Source: Massariosphaeria phaeospora
Taxonomy: Eukaryota; Ascomycota; Dothideomycetes; Pleosporales
DNA length: 64,000 bases
Direction of reading: 5' to 3'
Assembly: GCA_011032825.1 (NCBI GenBank)
Contig: JAADJZ010000015.1
Span: 62,001 to 126,000 of the forward strand
Both the position numbers and the translations under genes were made by a program. Shown here piece after piece: positions 11,547-22,671 of the stretch; the stretch's first letter is position 1, and every line of letters begins with the position of its first letter. The notes below the pieces were generated by a model. The model ran no database searches and had not been told where the DNA came from. It saw nothing but the letters and a program-made list of their open reading frames with translations.

Positions 11547-11849
11547 TTTCGCGAGATTGGATAAGTGAGTATGAGACAAAAGAATGGAAACTTGGAAAAG
11601 GCAAATGGCTCGTCGACCAGGTCTACCTAAGTGGCTTACAAGTGCGACACCAGTGAGACGTTGGCAAGTCACATGACAGTTTGCTGATGGTGTGCTGACT
11701 GAATTAGTGCCATCGCACGGGCCGCTCTGATTCGCTCACATATGCGCCGATGTGGCAAAGCTCGGCTTACACCGACAACCATATGTATTTCTGAGCGCTC
11801 CCACTTCCATGTCGTATTCTGCATCGTAGTCCCGCTCGGAGACCGAAGA

Positions 11850-12777
11850 ATGCAAGGTTCGAGTCGACAAGACCGTTTGGCTGAGACACCCCGTCGACAG
11901 GCTTCCAACGCCACCCAGGCCAATGCCGAAACCGAACGACTTAGAAAGCAGCATGCGCTCATGCTACATGCCATGGATGGCGACCTGGTGCGGGTGCCTC
12001 TAACAAAGCACAGCCCAATCCGCATTCTGGACTCCGGTACTGGCGATGGAACTTGGCTGGGTGATGTCGCAAAACGATATCCAAACGCATCGCTAGTGGG
12101 AACAGATGTTGACGCGAGTGGGTTCGACCAGCCGCGGCCCGAATTGTTACCGTCCCGTATCGAGTTGAAGACGCAATCTATCCTGGAGCCTTGGCCGCAG
12201 GAAGACCAGGAGGCGTACGATCTGGTCCATCAACGCTTCGTACTTGCATTGTTTAGCGCAGACAAATCCGAAGCTGCGGTCAAGGGACTTTTCGGACTTG
12301 TCAAAAGAGGGGGTTATATTCAGCTAGTAGAGTCCGATCTGACGTCGTTCGATCGTGACGGCCATCGAGGCATGTCCATGTTCATGGATTTTGCGGCAAA
12401 AGCGTTTCCGGAGGCGAACCTGAACAATTGCCCTGGAAGATTCTCAAAAGACTGGTTAGAAACTGCGGGAGCCGTCGACGTTGAGACCAAGCAAATCACA
12501 TGTGGTATGGGTGCTCAGGCTGACACCCCGACCTTGCGCGAAGAAACAACTGACCATGTTATAACCATGATCGAGAACATTGAATCAATCACATCTCGTA
12601 CGTCTTTTGCCCCTTTTTGCGCACTTTCCAGCTCTTCTAATAATGGCCAATGTAGGTATTCCAGGGTACTGGTACTCACGGGCAGATTACCAGAGCTTGA
12701 AGGACGCAGTGCTGCAGGAGATGGAGGAGACAGGAAACACCTGGCGATATTGGTTGGCCACGGGGCGCAAAGCGTAG
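11850..12777 (+). CDS. SAM-dependent methyltransferase, GliN/LaeA-like (first copy)
   Basis: Exons 11850-12597 and 12656-12777 give about 289 residues. The SAM-binding motif is ILDSGTGDGTW (about residues 60-70), followed by the acidic VGTDVD, then DLVHQRFVLALF and the GGYIQLVE strand, all typical of LaeA/UMTA-type class I methyltransferases such as gliotoxin GliN. The C-terminal exon has GNTWRYWLATGRK. It is a paralogue of the gene at 15185: both have ILDS-x-TG, VHQRFVL and GGYIQL in the same places and an intron at a similar C-terminal position. In ETP clusters such enzymes methylate ring nitrogens or hydroxyls; the exact target here is unknown. The upstream in-frame Met at 11742 is less likely since the added segment lacks family similarity. 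Confidence 0.75.
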
Positions 12778-13163
12778 ATGAGATGGGGGCTGATGCCAAG
12801 GAAAGGCGATCAAGCTGAGGCAGTGTCTGCAGCTCTAGACGCAGTAGGAACTGCACCCCTCGTTGTGCGCTGCCCACTACCTTTTTGATAGATAGAGTCC
12901 ATGGGTGCGGGGGGGCAAAACCGGTGGATTCTTGTTACGGAGCTCCGACCGGTCCATCGAGGGGGTAAGCCAGTTACGTTCTAACCCGTTTAGTGCACAT
13001 GTGCGGGGCCGCATCTCTTTCATCGGCTCAATGTCCGTCCCCTGGTAGACGCAGTCATGTATCACAGATCTGGATATCATGTACTGTGCCATATCTCGAA
13101 GCCAAATATAAAGCTTTTCCGTCCGTGAGAACCTTCAGTCTCGGTCGTCTACCCTTGTCTGCA

Positions 13164-14633
13164 ATGCCAGCATCCGCCTTGGAGAGTGCCTCATTAATAA
13201 GTGGGCGCAAGCCGCGCCAGATTGAATCAGCCACTGTAGGCACTGGATCTACGGGGACCAAGAAGCTCAGAGCTGCCTGTGATGCTTGTCACAACGCGAA
13301 AATCAAGTGTTCGGGTGGCGGTGTGATGTGCGCCAAATGCATCAAGGAGTATGTGCAATTCGTCCTTGGTCTTGCGCCTTCGCTCGTATAACTAAGCCAA
13401 ACCGTTTCAGCAAGGTCCAATGTCGCTACAGTTATCGTGGCAACATAGGCAAGCCAAAGGGCAGTCTTAACAAGAAGACACTGGAGCGAATGTCCAAAGC
13501 GGCGCAGCGCCCAGCCCACGTTATCAGCCCTATCAGTCCAGTCTCACAGGATCGAGTCCCTTTGCCAGGAACGCCGACAGCATCTACGCACGACATCGCT
13601 AGTTTACGCTCTGCCAATGAGGGACTTTCGGCATTTACTACTAATTATGTAGGTCAGATGGACGTCGAGCAAGATGATGTTGACATCTTTGGGCAGTTTG
13701 ACTTAGCTGAGATGCCCCTGTTTGGCTCCATGGAGAGCGACAGTCAGAGTCTCGGAATAGATGCCCTTCAACCAACGTTTTCGTCTGCAGTAAGTCTACG
13801 TTTATTCCATTACACTACGTCGTTTCGAGACTGAACGCGACCAGGATGTACTGCCAACGCCCCCATCGCTTCAATTGGACCTAGCTACACACGAGCCCAG
13901 CAACGAGAACGACGATGAATCAGACGATGATGGCCTCGACGACGGCGAGGGCAAGTTGGAGATATTTGAGCTCCTAGCGAACATTTTCACCGAACCATAT
14001 CGGGGTTCTCCAGCTTCTTCTCGCAGTCGGCGCAATGATTCTCACCACCAGCTGATCGACCACAATCCCATTTTCGCTCGCCAATCACACGCTCCAGTCT
14101 TCAGTGCAGCGCCAACTACGAGATCTTCGATACAATGCGGCTGTTTCCAAACCCTTTCAGAACTGCTATGCCAGGTGCGAAGTCTTGGGGCAAACGACTT
14201 CCCCGTCGAACTCGATGTAGTACTGAGTCAGTGTCAACCAATGCTGGCTGCCATCTCTCGATTCCTGCAATGTTCTTTTTGTTGTTCCGACCCGCAGGTG
14301 TTTCTCCAGGCCACCATGATACTTCAGACCGTCTTCCAGCACTATGAGAGTTTAATACACCCCTCAGGAATCTCCTGCCAACAGCTCGATATACGCATCG
14401 GGAATTATAACGTTCCGCATGGGACTGGTAGTACGGTGAAGATGTTGATTGTGACAGTCGAAATGGGTCATGCCAAAAAACTGCTCGATGCACTGAAGAG
14501 AAGGGTTGAGATGCTTCCCGCAAGGGGGTTGCAAACTGAATTTCTCAAAGGCCAAACGCAGAGTCTCATCCAAGCCTTACAAGGCATGGCCGAGAAGCTG
14601 CGAATCCCCAATTTCTCGTCTCTAGAACAATAA
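13164..14633 (+). CDS. Zn2Cys6 transcription factor, AflR/GliZ/SirZ-like cluster regulator
   Basis: Exons 13164-13348, 13411-13789 and 13845-14633 encode about 450 residues. The zinc cluster has six Cys: ACDACHNAKIKC, then the MCAKC pair and a last Cys after the first intron (KVQCRYSYRG). An intron splits the DNA-binding domain, as in many fungal regulators. The linker GKPKGSLNKKTLERM follows. The middle is acidic (NENDDESDDDGLDDGEG), fitting an activation region, and the C-terminal helical part resembles the AflR regulatory domain. It sits between two methyltransferase genes inside the ETP cluster, so it is the likely pathway-specific activator (inference). Confidence 0.8.
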
Positions 14634-14957
14634 TAATGAATTACGTTGGATGAGTACATTTGACCCCTTTGACTTTGGGTTAGATGAGTAAATTCGTGGC
14701 TAGAAGACCGGGGCGCGGCCCGCGGGTGAATTTGCGCAGGGGGGAGTTTGTTGAAAAGTAAGTTGGCCGATGCAGTAGATTTGTTGAATGTGTAGCTGAC
14801 TGATTGGCTCCGGCTTGCAGCACAATGCGTGACATTGGGAGAGGCCATGAGATCGTGCGGGGGCCATGAAAAAGGGTAAGGCTGGAACGAATCCATCTGA
14901 CAGCATGGACTGGCCTCGAGCTGAGACTCTTTTCTACCTTGATACTTGGATTAAGCG

Positions 14958-14967
14958 CCGAATTCGG
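14958..14967. promoter_or_regulatory. CCGAATTCGG palindrome upstream of second methyltransferase
   Basis: A perfect 10-bp palindrome with CCG half sites in inverted orientation, the form bound by Zn2Cys6 dimers. It lies about 220 bp before the ATG at 15185 and just before an ATATAAG TATA-like box. A looser CCGA-N7-TCGG occurs at 36305-36319, upstream of the dithiol oxidase gene. Whether the cluster regulator binds them is unknown. Confidence 0.3.
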
Positions 14968-15184
14968 AGCATATAAGTAACACAAAGATAGACGCCGAAA
15001 CTGGTGGCTTGTCACGCAATTGCTACCTCTACCGCGCTTAGGCTGAGGGGGAGATCGAGCAAAAGTTTGAGTATACTCAAATGTCAGCTTGTTTCCTATA
15101 TTGATTAGTTGATATCTTCCAATTTATTTCAAACTTCCCACAGCTTTGGGACTTTTTCGCCTCACGCGGTAGCGGTACGCAGGA

Positions 15185-16081
15185 ATGTCGGTACCGGAAG
15201 ACACCTACAAAGGCCCGCGCCACAACGTCGAGTACAAGCGCCTCGACAAACAACATGAACTATTACGAAACTATCAGAACAACAAGTTTATACTTGCACC
15301 GATAGACCGTTCCAAGTCCAATTTGAGAATCCTGGACTCTGCCACCGGCGTTGGTGAATGGCTTGTGTCTGCCAGTGACGAGGTCTCTCCAACAGCCACT
15401 CTCATCGGAGCAGACATATCACCGAAGCATTTTGCCTCTCATCTCCCCAAAAACGTCTCCCTGATCGGTCAGAACATTTTCGAAGAGTGGCCTGCAGAGT
15501 ACCACAATTCCTTCGACCTCGTGCACCAGCGATTTGTGCTCTCGACCTGCAGCGAGTCGGCCAGCGTAAGCGCTATAGAGAAGTTGTTCAAATGCGTCAA
15601 ACTGGGAGGATATATACAGCTTCATGAAGGGGACAGTCTCACCATTCAAGAGGGTCCGAACCATCAGGCATTCATGCGCTACAGGGACTTTGTCAAGAAA
15701 GCGTGGAGTCTACAGGACTTTTCGCCCGCGCCAGGGCTGAAACTGAAGGATTGGTTGGCGGATGCTGGGGCGGTGGATCTTGTCGAAGAAGTACAAGTCA
15801 TGAGAGCCGGCGCAGCGGCGGAAAATCCAGAGCAAGGCCAGCTCGCCACGGACGTGTTACTAGCACTGCTGGACAGCCTCCGAATGCACATGGGTGGTAA
15901 GTCGCAGAGTCCACTGATTGGATCGCGCAATTGCTAATGATTCTGCTATTCAGGGAAACCAGATTTCTTCTTCTCGCAAGAAGACTTCCGAACGCTAAGA
16001 TCAGACATGGAGCGTGAGCTAAAGGAATTCGGAAACACTTGGCACTACCATATAGTGTATGGAAGAAAGCCGGCGAATTAA
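15185..16081 (+). CDS. SAM-dependent methyltransferase, GliN/LaeA-like (second copy)
   Basis: Exons 15185-15896 and 15954-16081 give about 279 residues. SAM motif ILDSATGVGEW (about residues 45-55), then IGADIS, FDLVHQRFVLSTC, GGYIQLHEGD and a C-terminal FGNTWHYHIVYGRK. It matches the family of fungal LaeA-like enzymes and pairs with the gene at 11850. Two such paralogues flanking the regulator suggest duplication and separate methylation steps, for example on the two ring nitrogens of a dioxopiperazine (inference). The gene appears intact. Confidence 0.75.
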
Positions 16082-16649
16082 TGCTGGTTAAGGCTGACGG
16101 ACCAGGGTTCTCTTTGAGCTGGTTGGAAGTGATTTCAACACAACATTGAGTTTTCGGCTACCGTGCGTGCATGTTTATTTTTGGACGATGGGCTGTGTTG
16201 GTGTTAGTGGCATTGTAGGCGGGAGATAGTTACTGTCTACTGTATACTAGGAGATTATAGTCCGCAGCCGGATCCTTACCTAAGAGCTAAAAAGAAACAT
16301 TCACGGAACATCCCTCAAAGCCACTGCAGGCTCCATGTTCTGATCGTAAGAGTGTGGTTTTCGATCAAGACGGATTTCAAACACATTCTTATCACTACAT
16401 GAGAACGTGGAGATGTTTTTCCCATAGTATCTTCCATACTAGGTAACAACGACTGTACTGTCACCTTGGGAGTCGCTCCCATGTGATCGCCCCCGTCGTA
16501 AATATATAGTACCGCCTTCTCCCTAGATAATCCCTTTCCATGTTTACCCCATCTTCCCCGCGCAGCAAAACATGTGTTAGTCATCAATCTGACACCCAAA
16601 AAACGACCCGTATGTGCAGCACTGACAGCCCACTCAAACATCCGATAAG

Positions 16650-18085
16650 ATGGAATCAGGCGACATGACGTCCAAAGCGCTAAAGCTAATGGCCGAAGTG
16701 CCATGCATCGGTTAGTGAGCTTCCGCAGCACATGCATGTCTGACTGGGGCGTAGATGGACACAACGACTGGCCACACCTGATTCGAGGATATTATGACAA
16801 CAACCTAGATGCCCGTTTTGTTTCGCAAAATGATCTTGCTGGCCATGTTGACATTAAGAGGTTGAAAGAAGGGAAGATGGGCGGTGTCTTCTGGAGTGCT
16901 TATGTGGATTGGTATGTCCCCTGGAAATGCCAAAGGCTTGATGAAATCGAAACTAACCCGCGCTCGGCATTTTCAGTCCAGAGGAAGGTGATTTTTCGGA
17001 TGCGAACCACCTCGAACCGCTTCGTGACACCCTCCAACAGATCGACTTGATTCATCGACTGATAAATATATACAAGGACGACCTTGAGCTAGTCGACACT
17101 GCTGCAGATGTAATGCGTATTTTTAGAGACGGCAGGTGTGCCAGTTTGATCGGAGTGGAAGGCTTGCACCAGATTGGGAACAGTGCTAGCGTTTTGCGCA
17201 TGTATCATCGACTTGGTGTACGCTACATCACATTGGCGCATAACAAGAACAACCTGTACGCGGATAGTGCGGTAAGTAGGTCTTCTTGGAGATCTAGACT
17301 CGCCATATTCACAAAGACTAGACGGCAGTGGCTCCTGCTCATGATGGGCTCTCGTCCAAAGGCAAAGAGATGGTATTAGAGATGAACCGGATCGGCATGT
17401 GAGTAACACGTATACTGCACGCTTGAATGCCGTCTGATTTACCTCAAGGATGATTGATCTGTCTCACTGCAGCGAAGCAGTAGTCTCGGATGTTCTGCAG
17501 CAGTCAAAAGCCCCCGTCATCTTCACGCATTCTTCCTGGTCAGTTATTTCCCGAGTCCACAGCAAGGTCAAGGTTAACTTTGGTCAACTGTGTAGCCACA
17601 CCTTGATTGCAACTCCAAGAAACGTCAGCGATGCGGCACTTGACAATCTTCGCGCCAACAACGGCGTGATCATGATAAGTCTAATCCCCGCATTAACCGC
17701 ATCTGATCCGAACACGGCGAGTTTGAATGATGTAGTCGATCACATCGTCTACGTAGGTGATCGCATCGGCTATTCGCACATTGGAATTGGTTCGGATTTT
17801 GACGGAATGGTCAAGGCCGTGCGGGGCGTCGAAGACATCTCGAAGATGCCGAGTATTATTGCGAGAATGTTGGAAAGAGGCATATCCGAGACAAACGTCA
17901 AGCTGGTCATGGGCCTCAACATCATTCGGGTTCTGCAAGATGTCGAAGATGCTGCAAGGATTCTTGAGGCCCAGATTCCTGTTCTGGAAGATGCTGTGAA
18001 ACACCTTTGGAACGCTGATTTTCGTAAGTTCGTTGAGTCGGAATACCCGGACGCTCAGAAACACGGGGTAAAGGTCGGAGAATAG
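16650..18085 (+). CDS. Membrane-dipeptidase-family Zn peptidase, GliJ/SirJ-like
   Basis: Six exons (16650-16710, 16755-16911, 16977-17271, 17322-17398, 17449-17538, 17596-18085) give about 389 residues with all phases consistent. Zn ligands are visible: His-x-Asp in DGHNDWP, Glu in LIGVEGLHQ, His in MIDLSHCS and His in VIFTHSS. The C-terminal [10 protein letters not shown] is a family hallmark. In gliotoxin biosynthesis GliJ removes glycine from the bis-glutathionyl intermediate after gamma-glutamyl cleavage; the neighbouring cyclotransferase and glutathione transferase fit that. No clear signal peptide, so cytosolic action is likely. Introns are short (44-65 bp). Confidence 0.85.
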
Positions 18086-18270
18086 CGAAATTCCTCTTGT
18101 TAAGCCGTCTGGTCGAAGTTCATTCCGAATCACACCTTTCTTTTAGGGCCACAAATTGTTAGACAAAGTAAACAGATCTAAAGTTTTCAGATTGCTAGAG
18201 CCTTCTATTTTATCAAGAGAGTCAAGTACAAGTACAGCTTATTTTTAGAGGCGAAGGTTCACTAGAACAT

Positions 18271-19130
18271 TTACCGCCCGTCGCCTCTTCCCCAGATAGC
18301 ACTGTGGAAATAATCATGATAGATCCACATGGTCCAAAGAAGGAGATCAAATACAGTCAGAAACCATGCAGGTACAATTCCCCGCTCATTCTTAAACCTT
18401 CCTACGTTCCGTTCGATCTGCTGAGCAACCCTTTGCCAGAAACTGTCGAATAGCCACTTGCCGATCTTGTATCGGGCTGATACACCGGGCTGGAAGGTTG
18501 GTACTGTAGAAAGGGCATTTTGATACGGGGCCGGGAGTGAGTGCTCTTTAGCGCCTAGTATCAATAGGTTCTGTCGTGTCTCATCATTAGCAGCAAACAC
18601 GCTTTCCCATCGAATCATGCTTACCAAATAGCGCTTTGACGGTAGGCGAATATATGAGTCGCTTATATCATGTCTGCCGACCAACGTTGATGCACGAACA
18701 TTCGAGTTGGTACCTAATATATCCAGCTGAATCTCAATGACACGGTATGCGATACCCCCACTGAGAGGGTTCAAATATGTTAGCATTTACTAGGGAGCGG
18801 CAGTCGAGACACGGACCCTTCAATAGCTACGAGACGACGGAACTCCGCTGCATCGAGGAGGTAGGCGATCCCATGTACCGGCATGCTGGTAAGACTAGTT
18901 GCTTCACTGGCTGTCTCATCGTGAGTACTTGACGTGTCGCGTATCCTCAGACCACCCATGGCTGGATCCGAATAGGGCACACCCATGACGTTGAAACTCA
19001 GGGAGAACTCGTTGCATCGCGCAATTTTACTATCATGTGGCTGTATTTTTCGTCGTCCCGTAAGGACAGTCTCGGACATGTTCGAGCCGTACGCAAAGTA
19101 CCAAATCGTATTGTTCTCCTTGGTATCCAT
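18271..19130 (-). CDS. Gamma-glutamyl cyclotransferase-like protein, GliK-like
   Basis: Exons 19130-18817 and 18760-18271, 56-bp GT-AG intron, about 267 residues. The N-terminal WYFAYGSNMSETVL contains the YGSN substrate-binding loop of this fold, and a GIAYLLDAAEFRRL strand follows; the intron joins EGGGIAYRV. A hydrophobic C-terminal segment (WFLTVFDLLLWTMWIYHDYF) may anchor it to membrane, as noted for some GliK-type proteins. The Met at 19130 is chosen because the domain starts right after it; an upstream in-frame Met would add a Lys-rich extension without family similarity. It is divergent from the MFS gene. In gliotoxin GliK acts on gamma-glutamyl groups of the intermediate. Confidence 0.8.
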
Positions 19131-19515
19131 GGTAATCAAGACGGCCTTAGGCGTATGGTTTTGCTTTGGGTTTGTTGTTATTAAATAGTTGTGTTTGTTA
19201 TATGCAGCCATGTGCATACATAGGTATGATGTTGCCTCAGGGGCGACTCTATCTTGGAGACGCGGGTTTTCCGTGCTTTTCTTTTTGGCGCTCTTTTTTC
19301 GCAACTGAACACGATGTGTAACAACACATTAACTGGATAACTTCGAAGGTCGCAATGCTCATACAGCTGCTTTGGGGAGTTACGTTTTCGGCGATTATCT
19401 CATTGGACGAAAAGTAATCTCCGACCCGCTACCGTAGCCTTACACATGCGGCGCAGCACACTTCTTTTGACTCGCCTCGTCCAGGACCTTTTCTCAAGAC
19501 TGGGCAACGGCTACC
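19131..19515. promoter_or_regulatory. Divergent promoter between GliK-like and MFS genes
   Basis: These 385 bp separate two outward-facing cluster genes, so the region must hold both promoters. TCGG/CCGA half sites occur (TTTTCGGCG, TCTCCGACCCG) but no clear TCGGN3CCGA element was found. Confidence 0.4.
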
Positions 19516-21246
19516 ATGCATCACCAAGAGCGCCCTGATGACGCACCTGCGGAGAAGTCTGTTGAAACGGCAGTGCCCGAATATTCAGACTCATCCGGGA
19601 TCCACAAGAATGAGAATGAGATCGAGTATCCTGGAACGTTGAAGCTATGGGTCATCGTTTTTACTCTGTGCCTCTCGTTATTTCTTTGCGGCCTGGTAAG
19701 TCGTCCCAACCGCCCTTGAAGTCATATTTGTCAGTGTGTGTAACCCGCTAAAACAACAGTCCAGGACCAAACCGTCATTACCACCGCGGTACCAGCCATC
19801 ACCGATGATTTCCATGCCCTCGAAGACATCGGGTGGTACACGTCAGCCTATCTCGTAACAACCGCGACCCTAACGCTCGCGTACGGCCGACTCTACACCT
19901 TCTTCTCGATTAAGATAATCTTCCTCATCGCCTTATTCATCTTCGAAGTGGGCTCTATCGTCTGCGCCACTGCACAAAGCTCCTACGCGCTGATAATTGG
20001 GCGAGCGGTCGCAGGAGCCGGAGCGTCTGGCATCTTTCCGGGATGTTCACTCATTCTGATGTGCTCAGCGCCGCTACAGAAGCGACCGCTGTATCTCGGA
20101 ATCATCACGGCGATGTTCGGTATAGCTAGCATCGCTGGCCCGTATATTGGAGGTGCATTTACAGATCGCGCGTCATGGAGATGGTGCTTCTGGATCAATC
20201 TGCCTCTTGGTGGCCTCACCGTGCTTATCATCGCACTATTCGTCAAGACTCCGGTCAATGCTGCGTTCCGAGAGTCGACGACACTGGAGAAGGTCAAAAA
20301 ACTTGACCTTCCTGGTTTGGTGCTCGTTATAGCGTCTCTAATCTGCTTGATTCTCGCCTTACAATGGGGTGGTGCAATATACCCCTGGAATGATGGTCGG
20401 GTTGTCGCCCTTCTTGTGGTATTCGCTGTACTGTTTCTGGCTTTTATAGGAAGCCAATATTTCCTGCCAAACTCGCGCACGTTACCCAACGTCGTACTAC
20501 GAAGCCGGAGCATCTGGTTTGCTTTCCTCTTTGCCGCCTTCATCTCCGGATCCATGTTCGTCGTCATCACCTATGTACCAATCTACTTCCAGGCCATCAA
20601 AGGGGTTTCCGCTCTGGGATCGGGTTCCAGAGTAACCCCAACGATTCTTGGGTTTTTGGTCTTCACCATTATCTCAGGTGTCGTTACCACCATTACTGGA
20701 TACTACAACCCTTCCATGATCATGGCATCGATTCTGTCATCCGTGGGATCGGGCCTCTTGACTACTTTGGTGGTGAACACTGGAAGTCCAAAATGGATAG
20801 GATACCAGGCTCTCTATGGATTTGGAATCGGGTTTGGACTTCAGCAGCCACTTTTGGTAGCTCAAACAGTTCTTCCGGAAGCCGATGTACCTTCTGGGGT
20901 AGCGTTGATAAATTTGGCGCAAATGCTCGGGGGCGCTGTTTTTGTCGCCGTCTCTCAAAACGTCTTCCAAAACAAGCTGGAGCAGGACATTCGAGGCCTA
21001 GTACCCAATTTCGACACGTCCAGAATCTTCACAATGGGCGCCAGAGATTTCTTTGCGCTGTTCCAGCCCGATGAACTTTCACAAGTCCTTCCACTATATT
21101 GCAAGGCAATCACGACGACCTTCTACATTTCTACAGCCATATGTGCTGCCTCTATTATTGGTGCTTTGGGTACGGAGTGGACGTCCACGAAAAAGAAGAC
21201 GACCGAGAATGCTGGAGGAGAGATAACACAAAAACTGGAGGGTTGA
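19516..21246 (+). CDS. MFS multidrug/toxin efflux transporter (DHA2 type), GliA-like
   Basis: Exons 19516-19695 and 19765-21246 give about 553 residues. After a polar N-terminus of some 45 residues the first helix ends LDQTVITTAVPAI, the D1 motif of 14-helix drug/H+ antiporters; DIGWYTSAYLVTTATLTLAYGRLYTFF and GRAVAGAGASGIFPG (motif B/C region) follow, then GPYIGGAFTDRASWRWCFWINLP, a family hallmark. Hydrophobic helices continue to the C-terminus. Located in the plasma membrane or vesicles, it likely exports the ETP product and contributes to self-protection. The acceptor CCAG before GACCAAACC was chosen because it restores the motif. Confidence 0.85.
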
Positions 21247-21613
21247 GACTTCAAAGCCACAAGCCGATTCTGGGCGGACTTCGGAATTGCAGACCGTGGT
21301 AAGCGAACTCTTAAGATATTTCTGAAAGAGGTGATAGATTCAGTTTTTAGTCAATTATGTATATAATAATAGGAGAATTCAATATATAATTGTAACATAG
21401 AGAATGCTGGTATAGGCGATGGCCTCTCCACGGTGCTATATGTTTTCCGAGGATACTGTCCTCAAGCTCCACTGCATTGGGCTTATTCTTGACCGCGGTA
21501 GTGTAGCTCCGATGCATTCGGTGCATAAATTCACTAGTATTAAGCTAAGCTGCGCATCAACCGGTGCACTTCTTACTTTTCCAATTCGCTTATCCCAATC
21601 ATTTTCCAGTACT

Positions 21614-22459
21614 ATGGCCTCTGAGCAGCCTGAACCCGCCACGCGGCCCAGTGCGTCCTCTGGAGAACTCACTCTCTACGTCAAAAAAGGTACTTAATTA
21701 ATTTCCACCGCCAGAACTAGCTGTTAATACTTTGGAAATAGCAAGCCCAACCTCGACGGCGAACAGCATCAAACCCTTGATACTCATCGAAGCTCTCTCA
21801 ATACCCCACAGAATTCATATCATCGGCTCGACTAAAAATGAAACATGGTTCCACGACGTCAATCCCTACAAGATGGTGCCCGCAATGGAGGACTTTGCTC
21901 TACGCTACAAGAACGACACTAAGGAACTTTTGAACGTGTTCGATAGTTCAGCATGTCTCCAATATCTCGTAGACAGATATGATAGGGACGGTATTTATGG
22001 AGGAAAAGGCCTATGGGAGAAAACGTTGGTCACGAACTGGTTGATGGCCTACACGGCTGGGCTTGGGTAAGTTACATCGGGCCGCTTTTAATGCACAAAA
22101 CGCTGACGATGTGTCAAAGTGCCACCGGAAAATGGTGGTTGATGCTCAAAATGCCTCGGCCCCAGGCCATTGGAGATGCTCTGGAGGTTTTCGTCGCATC
22201 GATAAGAAGTGAATACACGGTTCTCGAAAAGAGGTTGAGTGAGCCCGGTCAGACGTTTGTCGCGCTTCCGGATCGACCTACTATCGCGGATTTTGCGATA
22301 CTTCCGCTAGCCAACGCCGATGTGGCTGCCACCGCGGATATTAACTTTGACGAGTGGCCAAAACTCCAAGACTGGAGTAAGCGTGTTTATGCGTTGCCAT
22401 ATGTTTCTCAGGCGAAAGCCCGGATAGAGAGCTTTGGATTGACACCAGAATCGGGGTAG
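21614..22459 (+). CDS. Glutathione S-transferase, GliG/SirG-like
   Basis: Exons 21614-21689, 21742-22066 and 22120-22459 give about 246 residues. The N-terminal thioredoxin-like half has NPYKMVPAMED (cis-Pro motif) and DSSACLQYLVDRYD (glutathione-binding region); the C-terminal helical half has PTIADFAILPLA, the GST N-capping motif. In gliotoxin the homologue GliG adds glutathione to the oxidised dioxopiperazine, forming the C-S bonds. It is convergent with the P450 gene (212 bp apart). Both introns are GT-AG. It appears intact. Confidence 0.85.
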
Positions 22460-22671
22460 GATACGAGCCGAGACAAAATTGGTGCAATGGGTGGGTCGAT
22501 ATTGGAATCATTGAATCAGATAGCCGGTCGTGATTTGTTCCTTAGACGTAATTCACGGTGTAAACTCATCGCTTACTTAGCGGACATGAGGATTCTATGT
22601 AAAGATGCATTGATTTATTTGTCACTCGGACAATGTCCCCTTGAATGACTACTGAGCACTTGATAGTTCGC

